A stretch of DNA of 43,453 bases from Planctomycetota bacterium (GCA_019456225.1 VRUI01000042.1:1-43453), one strand, 5' to 3'; shown: positions 9,282 to 17,803, counted from the first letter of the stretch. Notes: generated from the sequence alone by a model not told the origin. Numbers and translations: made by a program.

Positions 9282-9551
9282 CAGGTCTACAATATCAGTA
9301 GCCTGGCGTATCTGGTTTTTAACGCTTTCATCAAAAATATCAAAAAACCTCTATCACTTACAAATATAACGAAAAAACCAGTCCGCAGGATGCACCCTGT
9401 CCGCACTGTATTAATCTGAAAAAAATTGCGAGAAACCACGCTTAAAGAAATAAGACCTGAAAAGCCGTAAAAAGGTTCCATTAAACCGACGCCCCCACAG
9501 CAATAATAAAAATCACTAATAAATAATAAATCGAAAAGGGTCGTACACTAA

Positions 9552-9579
9552 AGTATAGCCAAAAATAGGGAAAAGTCAA
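9552..9579 (-). promoter_or_regulatory. Strong sigma-70 promoter upstream of dnaG-rpoD
   Basis: Minus strand: TTGACT (9579-9574), 16-bp spacer, TATACT (9557-9552); start expected near 9545. This leaves a leader of about 200 nt before the presumed dnaG start, holding no convincing gene. A second TTGACT lies 5 nt further upstream. Confidence 0.75.
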
Positions 9580-9665
9580 GTCAACTGGCATGAAAACGGC
9601 CTTATCAGTGTTATAAAGCCGAATAATTAAAAAGATGGACACCTGGTGGACAAGACACAGCCTTA

Positions 9666-10349
9666 CTACGAACAAAGACCCTGCAGTTGCTCAATAGTTA
9701 GATCGGCCAGGTGGTTTGACGTCATTTCACAGAATGGCTCCAGAAGTTCCTCCGGATATGTATTTGTAACGCCGATCCGCCTCATTTTCGCCGCCCCTGC
9801 CGCCTCGAGTCCCCAGTGCGAATCCTCTACTGCCAGGCACTGATGAGGTTTGATCTCTCCATCGCAGGTACTGTTGAGTTTCTCCAGGGCCAGAAGGTAC
9901 CCCTCAGGGTCCGGTTTACCCCTGGCAACATCGTCAGCTGCGACGATAAACTCAAACGCATCCGAAAACCCGCTCATCGAAAGCATTGTTTTGATCTCTC
10001 CGATCAGTGCACCTGAGCAGATCGCCATTCTGATCGAATTTTGCCGAAGCATCCCGATAAGCTCCGCTGTCCCATCGATGATGGAGCTTTCACTGATCGC
10101 AAGTTTATCAAAGAACTCGCCCTTTCGCCTGATCAGATCATCATAGTCCGAAAGCCCCATCCCGAGATTATAATCCTTATTGATTACCCGAACACAGTCC
10201 TTATCGCTAAAACCAAGATAATCGGAATAATACTTCTCTTTGCCGATCACAACACCATGTCTTTCGAGAGCAAGGTTGAAAGCCTTCAAGTGCAAAGGCT
10301 CAGAATCAGCAATAACCCCATCAAAATCAAATATAACAGCCCGCAACAT
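9666..10349 (-). CDS. HAD-superfamily phosphatase / beta-phosphoglucomutase-like, 227 aa
   Basis: HAD subfamily I hydrolase. Motif I is FDFDGVIAD near residues 6-14 (nucleophile Asp and general-acid Asp), followed by a helical cap, motif II ICSGA, motif III Lys in ARGKPDPEGYLLA, and motif IV VEDSHWGLEAA. This arrangement fits phosphoglycolate phosphatases and beta-phosphoglucomutases; substrate cannot be told from sequence. The start ATG 10347-10349 is preferred over one six codons upstream because GGAG lies 7 nt before it. It is downstream of the acyl-CoA dehydrogenase operon but separated by a terminator and repeats, so it is likely a separate unit. Confidence 0.88.
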   Translation of the reverse strand: MLRAVIFDFDGVIADSEPLHLKAFNLALERHGVVIGKEKYYSDYLGFSDKDCVRVINKDYNLGMGLSDYDDLIRRKGEFFDKLAISESSIIDGTAELIGMLRQNSIRMAICSGALIGEIKTMLSMSGFSDAFEFIVAADDVARGKPDPEGYLLALEKLNSTCDGEIKPHQCLAVEDSHWGLEAAGAAKMRRIGVTNTYPEELLEPFCEMTSNHLADLTIEQLQGLCS

Positions 10350-10367
10350 AATAAATCTCCAAATCAA

Positions 10368-10530
10368 ATACTAAATTCTAATATCTAAATCCTAAACAAA
10401 TTCAAAATACTAATTACCGAAATCCAAAACCCCATTCTGCCACAGTCAGAAATGTTTTGTGCATTTGAATTTAGATATTAGTGCTTGTTTAGGATTTAGA
10501 ATTTAGTGTTTAGTTATTGACCAACAAGCA
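10368..10530. repeat. AT-rich short repeat region with inverted copies
   Basis: Units like AATATCTAAATCC and TAGATATTAG, AGGATTTAGAATTTAG appear in opposite orientation on the two sides of a unique centre (10420-10465). No gene is seen. It is another variant of the short-tandem-repeat spacers found throughout the window. Confidence 0.7.
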
Positions 10531-10534
10531 CACA

Positions 10535-10561
10535 AACAAAAAAACCCGCCAAAGACGGGTT
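10535..10561 (-). terminator. Rho-independent terminator of the etf-acyl-CoA dehydrogenase operon
   Basis: Minus strand: AACCCG (10561-10556), loop, CGGGTT (10548-10543), then a T-rich tail. It lies about 85 bp after the acyl-CoA dehydrogenase stop. Confidence 0.8.
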
Positions 10562-10579
10562 CCATTTTTATTAATTAAA

Positions 10580-10639
10580 TAGCCTCGGCCGAAAGGCCGA
10601 ATCCAAAATTAGTAATTAGTAATTCGTAATTAGTAATTG
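10580..10639 (-). repeat. 3' composite element (tandem repeat plus hairpin) after acyl-CoA dehydrogenase
   Basis: Read with the gene: tandem AATTACTAATTACG-type repeat beginning 4 bp after the stop, then the hairpin TCGGCC-TTT-CGGCCGA followed by GGCT and an AT-rich stretch. Same design as the elements after etfA and etfB. Confidence 0.85.
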
Positions 10640-10643
10640 CTTT

Positions 10644-12446
10644 TTACAACTCCTCCGGCACCGGCCCAACAATCGCCTCGTATGCACTGAACGTCGACTT
10701 ATCCCCGCTGCCGATAGCATCGAGTTTGGCCAGCATCTTCGGGTAGTTCTTCGTAACATACCTGAAAGCTACGATCTTCTTACGGTCGACCATCTTCATC
10801 GTCTGGCCCTTTGCGTCTCCGTTATCGGCAACGGCTACGTCCATATCAACCTTACTGGACGCCTGACCGCAGAACAGGAAGCTGTTAACCAGGTAGATTC
10901 CTATATCGACGATATCCTTGGCATAAAGATCCATATATTCGATGCCGTTATCCTTAACGAATGGTACTCCCTCAAAAAGCTTATCGGCAACTTCCGAAAG
11001 GATATCAAGCAATTCCTTGACACTTTCGTCATATTCCATTGCCTTAAAGTCTTCCAGGTATTTCTCAAGCGTCCCGCCGCAAACACCGCGTACAGCCGCG
11101 ACGCACTGAAGCTGGCTGGTGCCTTCATAGATCGTCGTGATCCGCGCGTCCCGGGCATACCGCTCACACGGATAGTCACGCATAAACCCGCTGCCGCCGA
11201 GAACCTGAATGGAATCGTAAGCGACATAGTTACACATCTCCGAGCAGTAGTACTTACTCATCGGGGTGATCATAGACGCCACTCTTTTGATCTTGCGGTA
11301 TCTCTTCTTGATCGCTTTGGCCTCAGCTTTATCCAGTGAAGCATCTTCAAGTTTCCTGCCAAACCCAATTTCAAGGTCGACGATCCGGCTCGCTTCATAG
11401 AGCAATGCTCTCGACACTTCGATCTCGATCTTCATATCGATAACCATATCGCGAACAGCCGGAAGTTTTTCGATCGGCACACCAAACTGTTCCCTGCTCG
11501 CCGCATAGTCGCGTGCGACGCGGAATGTCGCTTCTGCCAGACCGAGCGACTGACCGGCGATACCGATCCTTGCACCGTTCATAAGAGCCATTACATAAGT
11601 AACCAGCCCGCGTTGTCTTTCGCCGATAATCTCACACGGCGTATTGTCAAAGAAAAGCTCGCAGGTCGGCGAACCGTGAATTCCAAGTTTGTCTTCGATA
11701 CGGCGAACACTAACTGTCGGCCCGGGCTCGCATACGAACAAGCTAAGTCCAAGCCCGCCGTTTCTTTCCGGCTCGCTCTTTGCAAGAACAAGCAGAACCT
11801 CGCCACAGCCGTTGGTAATAAAACGCTTAACCCCGTGGAGGATCCAGTTACCGTCATCGTCCTGGAAAGCTTTAAGCTTACAAGCCTGCAGGTCCGAACC
11901 GGCATCAGGCTCGGTAAGAACCATGGCCCCGGTAAGTTCACCTCTGGCAAACTCGTGGAGATACTTCTGCTTGATCTCTTCGGACGCGAAGAAGCTGATC
12001 GTTCCGGCGATCCCCTGCAAACCGAAAATATTCATAAGAGAAGCATCGCCGCGAGAGACGATCTCGATCGCGCTCGAATAGATTGTCTCAGGGAAATTAA
12101 GCCCGCCAAACCGATGCGGAAGCGTAAAGCCCATAACGTCAGCCTTAGCCAGCGCATCAAGCGACTCGGCAATACCGTCGGCATACTTGACAGTGCCGTC
12201 TTCAAGATGAGTCGTACCCTGACGGTCGATATCCTCGCCGCGGGGAGCGATGAAATCACCGCTAAGCTCGCCAACAGAGTCAAGAACCATCTTATAGTTC
12301 ACAGCCGCTTCTTCACCGTCGACAGGTGCGTTATCAAACTCACCGGCAAACTTAAAACCCTGCTCAGCCAACTCAGCGAGTTCGCCAAGATCCATGTGCT
12401 GCAGCAAAAACTGAATATCTTCATTATCTCTATAAAAATTAGCCAT
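10644..12446 (-). CDS. Acyl-CoA dehydrogenase family protein, 600 aa
   Basis: FAD-dependent acyl-CoA dehydrogenase. Seen: N-terminal helical domain with an extra 60-70 residues before the usual start, the FAD/substrate strand motif VLTEPDAGSDL, the middle beta-domain, the C-terminal four-helix domain with GGSGFMRDYPCERYARDARITTIYEGTS, in which Glu of IYEGTS is the expected catalytic base, and a C-terminal extension of about 130 residues (LLDILSEVADKLFEG and on). The 600-residue size matches the long FadE-like/DUF-extended subfamily rather than the 380-residue short-chain enzymes. It is last in the etfB-etfA-dehydrogenase operon, so electrons pass between it and the adjacent ETF. Substrate unknown. 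Start ATG has GGAAG 9 nt upstream. Confidence 0.92.
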   Translation of the reverse strand: MANFYRDNEDIQFLLQHMDLGELAELAEQGFKFAGEFDNAPVDGEEAAVNYKMVLDSVGELSGDFIAPRGEDIDRQGTTHLEDGTVKYADGIAESLDALAKADVMGFTLPHRFGGLNFPETIYSSAIEIVSRGDASLMNIFGLQGIAGTISFFASEEIKQKYLHEFARGELTGAMVLTEPDAGSDLQACKLKAFQDDDGNWILHGVKRFITNGCGEVLLVLAKSEPERNGGLGLSLFVCEPGPTVSVRRIEDKLGIHGSPTCELFFDNTPCEIIGERQRGLVTYVMALMNGARIGIAGQSLGLAEATFRVARDYAASREQFGVPIEKLPAVRDMVIDMKIEIEVSRALLYEASRIVDLEIGFGRKLEDASLDKAEAKAIKKRYRKIKRVASMITPMSKYYCSEMCNYVAYDSIQVLGGSGFMRDYPCERYARDARITTIYEGTSQLQCVAAVRGVCGGTLEKYLEDFKAMEYDESVKELLDILSEVADKLFEGVPFVKDNGIEYMDLYAKDIVDIGIYLVNSFLFCGQASSKVDMDVAVADNGDAKGQTMKMVDRKKIVAFRYVTKNYPKMLAKLDAIGSGDKSTFSAYEAIVGPVPEEL

Positions 12447-12472
12447 ACTAAAAACTTCCGTAATAAATTAAA

Positions 12473-12531
12473 CAGCCTCGGCCGAAGGCCGATTCCAAAA
12501 TTCGTAATTCGTAATTTGTAATTCGTAATTG
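12473..12531 (-). repeat. 3' composite element after etfA
   Basis: Tandem repeat of AATTACG/AATTACA units beginning at the etfA stop codon, then the hairpin TCGGCC-TT-CGGCCGA, GGCTG and TTTAATTTA. It lies inside the operon, between etfA and the acyl-CoA dehydrogenase gene. Confidence 0.88.
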
Positions 12532-12538
12532 ATTTTAA

Positions 12539-13567
12539 TTACACTTTCTCTTTAATCGCATTGATCATCATAGGAATAACAACATTCAGATCGCCAACGA
12601 TCTTATAATGAGCTATGCCAAAGATAGGAGCATCCGGATCGTTATTGATCGCGATGATCTTTTTGCTGTCGCTCATACCCGCCATATGCTGGATAGCCCC
12701 GCTGATACCGGCGGCGATATAGAGGCTCGGCCGAACTGTCGTTCCCGTCTGTCCGATCTGATGATCGCCGTCGATAAACCCGAGGTCCGACGCCGCGCGA
12801 GTCGCACCAGGAGAAGCGCCAAGACAATGGGCAAGATCCCAGATCAACTTGAAATTATCCTTACTGCCGACACCCGCCCCGCCGGCTACGATAACACGTG
12901 CAGCCTTGAGGTTGACTTTCCTCTTCTGGCGATGTTCTTTAAGGATCTCGATAGCCATATCATCAATACTGATCGAAATATCGCCTTTGACCACTTCTGC
13001 CTTGTTAGCCACATTCGGTTCGGGCATTGGCATAACACCTTCACGAACTGTCGCCATCTGCGGCCAGCGGTCATAGTTAATGATCGTCGCGATAATATTT
13101 CCGCCAAACGCCGGACGAATCTGCAGAAGCAGTTTTTCATAAGTCGTATTGGTTTTCTTAACCTCATGGTGACCGATCTGCAGATCGGTGCAGTCAGCGG
13201 TCAGCCCGGCCTTTGCCGCACTTGCAACACGAGGAGCAAGATCACGCCCGCAAGCGGTAGCGCCATACAGAACGATCTGAGGCTTATGCTCTTCGATCAG
13301 CTGACAGATAACTTTTGTATAAGTATTAGTCTGGTAGTGCTCAAGATGAGGATTCTCGGTAAGATAAACCTTGTCAGCGCCATATTGACCAAGCATTTCG
13401 CAAAGGCCCGAGACACCGTCACCAATAAGAACCGCACCAAGCTTAACACCAAGCTCATCGGCAAGCTCTCTACCCTTGCTAAGCAGCTCGACAGGCACAT
13501 CTTCCAAAGCAGACGCATGCTGCTCGGCAAAAACCCAAACCTCACCCTGTTTATTAACTTCAATCAT
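12539..13567 (-). CDS. etfA: Electron transfer flavoprotein alpha subunit, 342 aa
   Basis: Alpha subunit of the heterodimeric ETF. The N-terminal domain pairs with EtfB; the C-terminal FAD-binding domain is clear: VIVAGGAGVGSKDNFKLI, LGASPGATRAASDLGF, then IGQTGTTVRPSLYIAAGISGAIQH and AINNDPDAPIFGIAHY, the standard FAD-contact motifs. Length is normal. It sits 80 bp after etfB and is followed by an acyl-CoA dehydrogenase, the same set as in butyryl-CoA dehydrogenase/Etf and caffeyl-CoA reductase/Etf complexes. AAGGGA lies 8 nt before the start. Cytosolic. Confidence 0.95.
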   Translation of the reverse strand: MIEVNKQGEVWVFAEQHASALEDVPVELLSKGRELADELGVKLGAVLIGDGVSGLCEMLGQYGADKVYLTENPHLEHYQTNTYTKVICQLIEEHKPQIVLYGATACGRDLAPRVASAAKAGLTADCTDLQIGHHEVKKTNTTYEKLLLQIRPAFGGNIIATIINYDRWPQMATVREGVMPMPEPNVANKAEVVKGDISISIDDMAIEILKEHRQKRKVNLKAARVIVAGGAGVGSKDNFKLIWDLAHCLGASPGATRAASDLGFIDGDHQIGQTGTTVRPSLYIAAGISGAIQHMAGMSDSKKIIAINNDPDAPIFGIAHYKIVGDLNVVIPMMINAIKEKV

Positions 13568-13590
13568 ACTAAAAATCCCTTATAAAATAA

Positions 13591-13643
13591 AAAGCCTCGG
13601 CCAAAGGCCGAGTCCTTAATTCGTAATTAGTAATTCGTAATTA
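13591..13643 (-). repeat. 3' composite element after etfB
   Basis: Read with the gene: AATTACG tandem units 6 bp after the etfB stop, then the hairpin CTCGGCC-TTT-GGCCGAG followed by GCTTTTTATTTTAT, which resembles an intrinsic terminator or attenuator inside the operon. Confidence 0.87.
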
Positions 13644-13648
13644 TGGCT

Positions 13649-14560
13649 TTAGCCAATTGTGTGTTCGACAATCAGTTCATGGATCATCGATTCGATGCCC
13701 CCTTGATCTGGCTGGACTTCTTTACTGTCTTTTGCTTCAAGCACTACGCTCATTATGCGGTGAACCTTTGTCGGCGAACCGTCTCTGCCGCACCACTGGC
13801 GGTCGGCTTGAAGAAAGTCAAGGTCCCACTGCTCTATCAGTAAACCCTTTTCCTTCAAAGAGTTACATTTTGCTTCGGCAAGTTTGGCCTTTTCGTCATC
13901 GCTAGCATCGGCATTATCAGCGGCAATTTGGGCAGCAACTTCGATGGGACTCATCGCTTTTTTATACTTCATCATTTTCCTGCCAACACCAACGCGCGGG
14001 TAGTTTGCTTCTTCGATTACGGTTCCCAGAACCGGCAGAGCAGCTTTTACCTCTTGCCAGCCGTTGCCTATGTTTCTTTTGGCTGTCAGGGCACCGTCCT
14101 TGATGTCTATAAGTTCTTCTATATACGTCACTTGCGGAATCCCAAGCTTTTCGGCTAGCTGCGGGCCAACCTGGGCAGTATCGCCATCGATAGCCTGCCT
14201 GCCGCACAGAACGACATCATAATCCATCTTTTTGACAGCACAGGAAATGATGTAACTCGTTGCCAGCGTGTCACTTGCGGCACATCCGCGGTCGGTGATC
14301 AAAACAGCCTTATCAGCCCCGCGATAGAGCGACTCCCTTAAAATTGTGGCCGCAGCCGGCAGTCCCATGGTAACTACTGTTACAGTGCCGCCGAAACGGT
14401 CCTTTATTTCCAGCGCAAGTTCGAGTGCGTTTAGATCTTCGGGGTTGAAGATCGCCGGTAATGCGCCGCGGTTTACGGTGCCGTCTTCGTTCATCGCCTG
14501 GCCCGTAATTCTTTTGGTATCAGGGACTTGCTTAACAAGTACTACACAATTATATCCCAC
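13649..14560 (-). CDS. etfB: Electron transfer flavoprotein beta subunit, bifurcating-type, 303 aa
   Basis: Beta subunit of ETF. Motifs: VKQVPDTKRI near the start, NPEDLNALELAL, RGADKAVLITDRGCAASDTLATS, and CGRQAIDGDTAQVGPQLAEKLGIPQVTY; GSPTKV near residue 260. These residues closely resemble EtfB of electron-bifurcating Bcd/Etf complexes, in which EtfB carries the bifurcating FAD and binds NADH. That it bifurcates is inference from motif similarity. It is longer than the typical 260 residues because of an Ala/Asp/Lys-rich insert near 205-235. The start is GTG 14558-14560 with AGGAG 7-8 nt upstream. First gene of the operon. Confidence 0.93.
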   Translation of the reverse strand: MGYNCVVLVKQVPDTKRITGQAMNEDGTVNRGALPAIFNPEDLNALELALEIKDRFGGTVTVVTMGLPAAATILRESLYRGADKAVLITDRGCAASDTLATSYIISCAVKKMDYDVVLCGRQAIDGDTAQVGPQLAEKLGIPQVTYIEELIDIKDGALTAKRNIGNGWQEVKAALPVLGTVIEEANYPRVGVGRKMMKYKKAMSPIEVAAQIAADNADASDDEKAKLAEAKCNSLKEKGLLIEQWDLDFLQADRQWCGRDGSPTKVHRIMSVVLEAKDSKEVQPDQGGIESMIHELIVEHTIG

Positions 14561-14614
14561 TTATTAACTCCTTGTGAGCGAAATTTCGGTTACTGTTATT
14601 TAGACAATTTGCAC

Positions 14615-14642
14615 AGTTTAGCTAAATTGAACGACATGTCAA
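14615..14642 (-). promoter_or_regulatory. Promoter of the etfB-etfA-acyl-CoA dehydrogenase operon
   Basis: Minus strand: perfect TTGACA (14642-14637), 16-bp spacer, TAAACT (14620-14615). Start near 14608 gives a leader of about 48 nt with the GTG start and its AGGAG. Confidence 0.65.
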
Positions 14643-14946
14643 CTAAAAAAAAACAGTTTAAATTCAAGACATAAAGACATTATAGATATTTCCCACCTGT
14701 GGTTTTGGGGCAAAGTATGGCTAAAAAACAGCCGAAAAACTTCAAAAAAACTCAAAAAAACACTTATATTGAAATTTTTCACCAAAAATGCGCGTTTTTG
14801 AACGTTTTTTGACACCTAAAAAAGGGGGAAACTAAATTCAACAAAGGTAGTATACCTGCTTTACGGGCATAGTGACAGGTGACAAGTGCGAAGGTTTGAA
14901 AGTAAGAAAAGTTTGAAATGTGCGAAAGGTGATAAGCGAAAGGCGT
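14643..14946. other. Intergenic, AT-rich, no gene seen
   Basis: Poly-A/T-rich sequence, then (14870-14946) a low-complexity run of GAAAGG/GTGCGAA/TTTGAAA units lying 3' of the minus-strand HEAT-repeat gene, similar in kind to the other tandem-repeat spacers. Confidence 0.6.
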
Positions 14947-14989
14947 AAGCTAAATTGCCTATCTTCCGGAAAGGGTACCCGGTTCCCTT
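14947..14989. repeat. Dispersed repeat, copy 1 of 3 (core TTCCGGAAAGGGTACCCGG)
   Basis: About 43 bp beginning AAGCTAAATTGCC; nearly identical copies occur at 18742-18786 and 19821-19865. This copy abuts the stop codon of the HEAT-repeat gene on minus; the other two follow queG sequence on plus. Confidence 0.92.
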
Positions 14990-17506
14990 TTACCAGCCGA
15001 ATGGGTTCCATAGCCATTTTCCGTCGATCTTTATCATGAAGACTTTCAGGTCTCCATTTTCGGTTTCAGTTTCTCCACCGGCTTGAGGTATATGCCTGGC
15101 ATAGATTTTGGCGGTGGAGGGGATGGCGAATGTTACGGTTGCGGCAGTTACTTTTTTCTTGTCCGCGGCGGTTACCTTTTGCGGTTTCGGCAGGAAGCTG
15201 TCGAACCTTGCCTGCATTGTTGTTTCGCCGGGATTGCCCTGGTAATCCTTTACGGTGACCTTGACCAGTATATCCTTGCGGCCGTTTAAGCCAGCCTTGT
15301 CAACATCTTCAAGCAATCGCTTTTCCTGCTGCATCGCCTTGTCAAACTCGGATTTCATCCTCTCCATCTTGCCCGGCGGAATCGCCCTGCCGTTATCGGC
15401 TAACAGTTTGTCGATCCCATCGAATTTACCGGCGAGGACTAATTTAGACACCTTATCATAAGCGGCGCGGGCCTGGGTAAGAGCGTCCTGCACCAACGGG
15501 TCATCAGTCATGCCGGTAAGAGTTATTTTATTTGCAGGCTTTGCCTCAATATTGACAGGTGCGGGTTTATCATGTGTTGGCATCTGCCGATAATACTCAG
15601 GATCAGATATTGCAATGAGTGCGTCAATTTCTTTTTTATGTTTCCAATAGCCTAAAGTTATACGCCTGTCCAAGGCAGTTCTTTTAATACTGCTCGGACC
15701 GATGTTGACGCTATAGGCGTCAGTCTCTGCGTCTATTGTCTGACTGAATGGGAAACTTTTTTTCGAGCCGTATTTGTCGTCGGCTACCATCTTAAAAGCC
15801 TTGACAGTATAATCCTCCAGGGAATAGCTGCAAACATTAGAAAGAAACGAGCCGCTTCCGCGACGACTAACGGTATCTTCTGAGCCTGGAAGCTTGATAT
15901 ATTCAACCATATCCCTGAAAAACTCCTCTGCTCCGTCAATGTCGCGTCTTATCACTACACCCGTGAATTTGCCAAGGTATACCATTGTTGCAAAACCGGG
16001 TTCCTTTTGCAAAACAAAGTTCTTTACAAATTTAAGGTCCTCGGAATTGCCGACATAGGCAAGCAGATCAATAGCTTTACCGATCTGTTTGTCGGTCCGT
16101 TTGTCGATGCGTTTATCGGTGGATAGAGCGGTTTTCAAATACGACAACAGGTACTTACGAATTGCCGGGTTAATCCGATTGAAAGCAAAGTCATCGATTG
16201 TATACATTTTCTCACCAAATACCGGCACTAAAGATTGTTCAATAGTAAGATATTCGCTCGGGGGTTTTCTTTTTCTATCTTCGATCGTTGCCAGAAACTT
16301 TTTATATTTTTGGTATTCATCTGCAAGGCAGTCCTGAAGTAATTTTGACTTGCAGGGCTGAGCGGGCAATTCCGGCATTTGATAACCCAGAGATTTGAAT
16401 ACTCTTGCAAGATTTCCAGGTACAATCGGGTTTGGGTGATTTATCAGTGCAGCTTGCAAAGTATCCTTTATTTGATCGAAATACACCTTGTTTTTTAGCA
16501 AAACCGTTTTACTTGTCAATGCATTAACGGCTTTGCCCCGGACAGGAATGGAGCGGTCAAACATGGCATAGGTCAGATGCTGATAAATCTCTTGCTGAAA
16601 TTCCTGTTTCCTTATACCTGATAATGCGTATAACGCTTCAATTCTGATCTGTGCATGATCGTTTTTCAGCAAATGCCAGCAAAGTATATCAAATATCTTC
16701 CGCGATATTCTCGAGGGGTCACGAACATAACGCGATGTGGGGTCATGAACGATCATCCTGAGAGCATGTTTATAGCCTTCCAATGCCAACTCATCTAATA
16801 AATCTATTGATTCCGGCAGAAAATCGCCTAATGCAAAGATCGCGGCATTTCGCTGAACGAGGCTATCGGTTCTCGCGATCTGCATACAGCGAGCCATCGC
16901 CCGAGCGTTTGTCAGGCCGGCGATCTCCATCGAAATAGCCGCTTTCGCAACGCCCCTGTTTTCTGACTTTCGCAATCGGGACAATATCGTTTTGTCTTTG
17001 AATTTGCCTAATTCCTGAGCAACTCTTTTGCCAACAGCATAATTTGTTTTGACATATTTCTGTGGGACTTGTTTGGGGATGACGGGGCCTTGTCCATCTA
17101 AAATTTCGAACAGGGCTTTAATTTGCTCTGACTCAGACTTTTCTCTATTGGATATTTTGTAAATCGCGATCGCATATTCGCCGCTGGCATCACGACTGAA
17201 ACCCGGGTACTTTTTGTGACTTATCCCCTCCCAGCCGCCGCCGCGGAGGTTCATCTCATTCAGCGTCTTTATTGCCGAGCGACCGCCGTGGTCGGCAAGA
17301 TATCTTGCCGCGGTGATCTTGTGAGGAGCGATGAACTTCTTAAGCATCTTGATGACGGCCCTGGTGTCCTTTTCGGCTATTGCCTTATCGATCTCTTTTT
17401 TCTGTTTTTCGTAAACACCCTTTTTATATACCATCGGGCTGGCAAAGACGGGGGAAAGCGAAAATAAAACTACCGCAGCGACAAAACATCTCCTTGCATG
17501 TATCAT
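14990..17506 (-). CDS. Exported HEAT-repeat protein, 838 aa, function unknown
   Basis: A signal peptide is visible (basic start, hydrophobic AAVVLFSLSP core, Ala-Ser before a likely cleavage near residue 22). Helical HEAT-like repeats cover about residues 40-370: for example NAAIFALGDFLPESIDLLDELA, AQIRIEALYALSGIRKQEF and IPVRGKAVNALTSKT. A later helical region (about 640-720) contains conserved-looking Asp/Lys segments, and the C-terminal 110 residues are beta-rich (DILVKVTVKDYQGNPGE, TVTFAIPSTAKIY) and end in KWLWNPFGW. No enzyme motif was recognised. AAGGA precedes the start by 6 nt. It appears monocistronic. It may be a periplasmic scaffold; function unknown. Confidence 0.82.
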   Translation of the reverse strand: MIHARRCFVAAVVLFSLSPVFASPMVYKKGVYEKQKKEIDKAIAEKDTRAVIKMLKKFIAPHKITAARYLADHGGRSAIKTLNEMNLRGGGWEGISHKKYPGFSRDASGEYAIAIYKISNREKSESEQIKALFEILDGQGPVIPKQVPQKYVKTNYAVGKRVAQELGKFKDKTILSRLRKSENRGVAKAAISMEIAGLTNARAMARCMQIARTDSLVQRNAAIFALGDFLPESIDLLDELALEGYKHALRMIVHDPTSRYVRDPSRISRKIFDILCWHLLKNDHAQIRIEALYALSGIRKQEFQQEIYQHLTYAMFDRSIPVRGKAVNALTSKTVLLKNKVYFDQIKDTLQAALINHPNPIVPGNLARVFKSLGYQMPELPAQPCKSKLLQDCLADEYQKYKKFLATIEDRKRKPPSEYLTIEQSLVPVFGEKMYTIDDFAFNRINPAIRKYLLSYLKTALSTDKRIDKRTDKQIGKAIDLLAYVGNSEDLKFVKNFVLQKEPGFATMVYLGKFTGVVIRRDIDGAEEFFRDMVEYIKLPGSEDTVSRRGSGSFLSNVCSYSLEDYTVKAFKMVADDKYGSKKSFPFSQTIDAETDAYSVNIGPSSIKRTALDRRITLGYWKHKKEIDALIAISDPEYYRQMPTHDKPAPVNIEAKPANKITLTGMTDDPLVQDALTQARAAYDKVSKLVLAGKFDGIDKLLADNGRAIPPGKMERMKSEFDKAMQQEKRLLEDVDKAGLNGRKDILVKVTVKDYQGNPGETTMQARFDSFLPKPQKVTAADKKKVTAATVTFAIPSTAKIYARHIPQAGGETETENGDLKVFMIKIDGKWLWNPFGW

Positions 17507-17618
17507 TCTCTTCCTTTCTGATTAGCAGCATTTTAGATATCTGTATTAATTGATGGTTTCGGTCAATATAACCGATTCATGCGAGACTTTCAATGTTAAT
17601 CTGTATTGCTGGCGTTTT

Positions 17619-17647
17619 TATCCCTGCGCTTGCGCTTCGGGCTTTTG
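17619..17647 (+). repeat. CCCTGCGC dispersed repeat, copy 1
   Basis: TATCCCTGCGCTTGCGCTTC followed by GGGCTTTTG. Same orientation on plus as all other copies (17739, 26109, 28484, 31586, 37691, and a partial at 37651). Confidence 0.9.
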
Positions 17648-17738
17648 TTTGTCGCTTTGCGAGTCGGAATTAAAAGGCGGACACATTGGTCCGCCCTTGC
17701 GTAGTTTTCTCATTCTTTATTATCTTTGTTAGCGTTTT

Positions 17739-17787
17739 ATCCCTGCGCTCGCGGTGTTACCGCTTTTTGTGAGCTTCGGGCTTTTAT
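17739..17787 (+). repeat. CCCTGCGC dispersed repeat, copy 2, interrupted
   Basis: Starts ATCCCTGCGCTCGC and ends GCTTCGGGCTTTTA but carries about 20 extra bases in the middle that make a GCGGTGTTACCGC hairpin. It lies in tandem with copy 1. Confidence 0.8.
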
Positions 17788-17803
17788 TTCTTTGGTTTTT
17801 TTG

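Noticed and set aside
4407-9419. Long open frames antisense to murJ (347 aa), rpoD (463 aa) and dnaG (467 aa)
   Set aside because: They lie wholly opposite clearly recognised genes, have no ribosome binding sites and no family resemblance; they are shadows caused by codon bias of the real genes.
9287-9481. 64-aa frame in the dnaG leader as a possible leader peptide
   Set aside because: No ribosome binding site and no peptide features; the dnaG N-terminus itself occupies this DNA in another frame.
10580-13643. AATTACG tandem repeats considered as a CRISPR array
   Set aside because: Units are 7-8 bp with no spacers and no cas genes are present.
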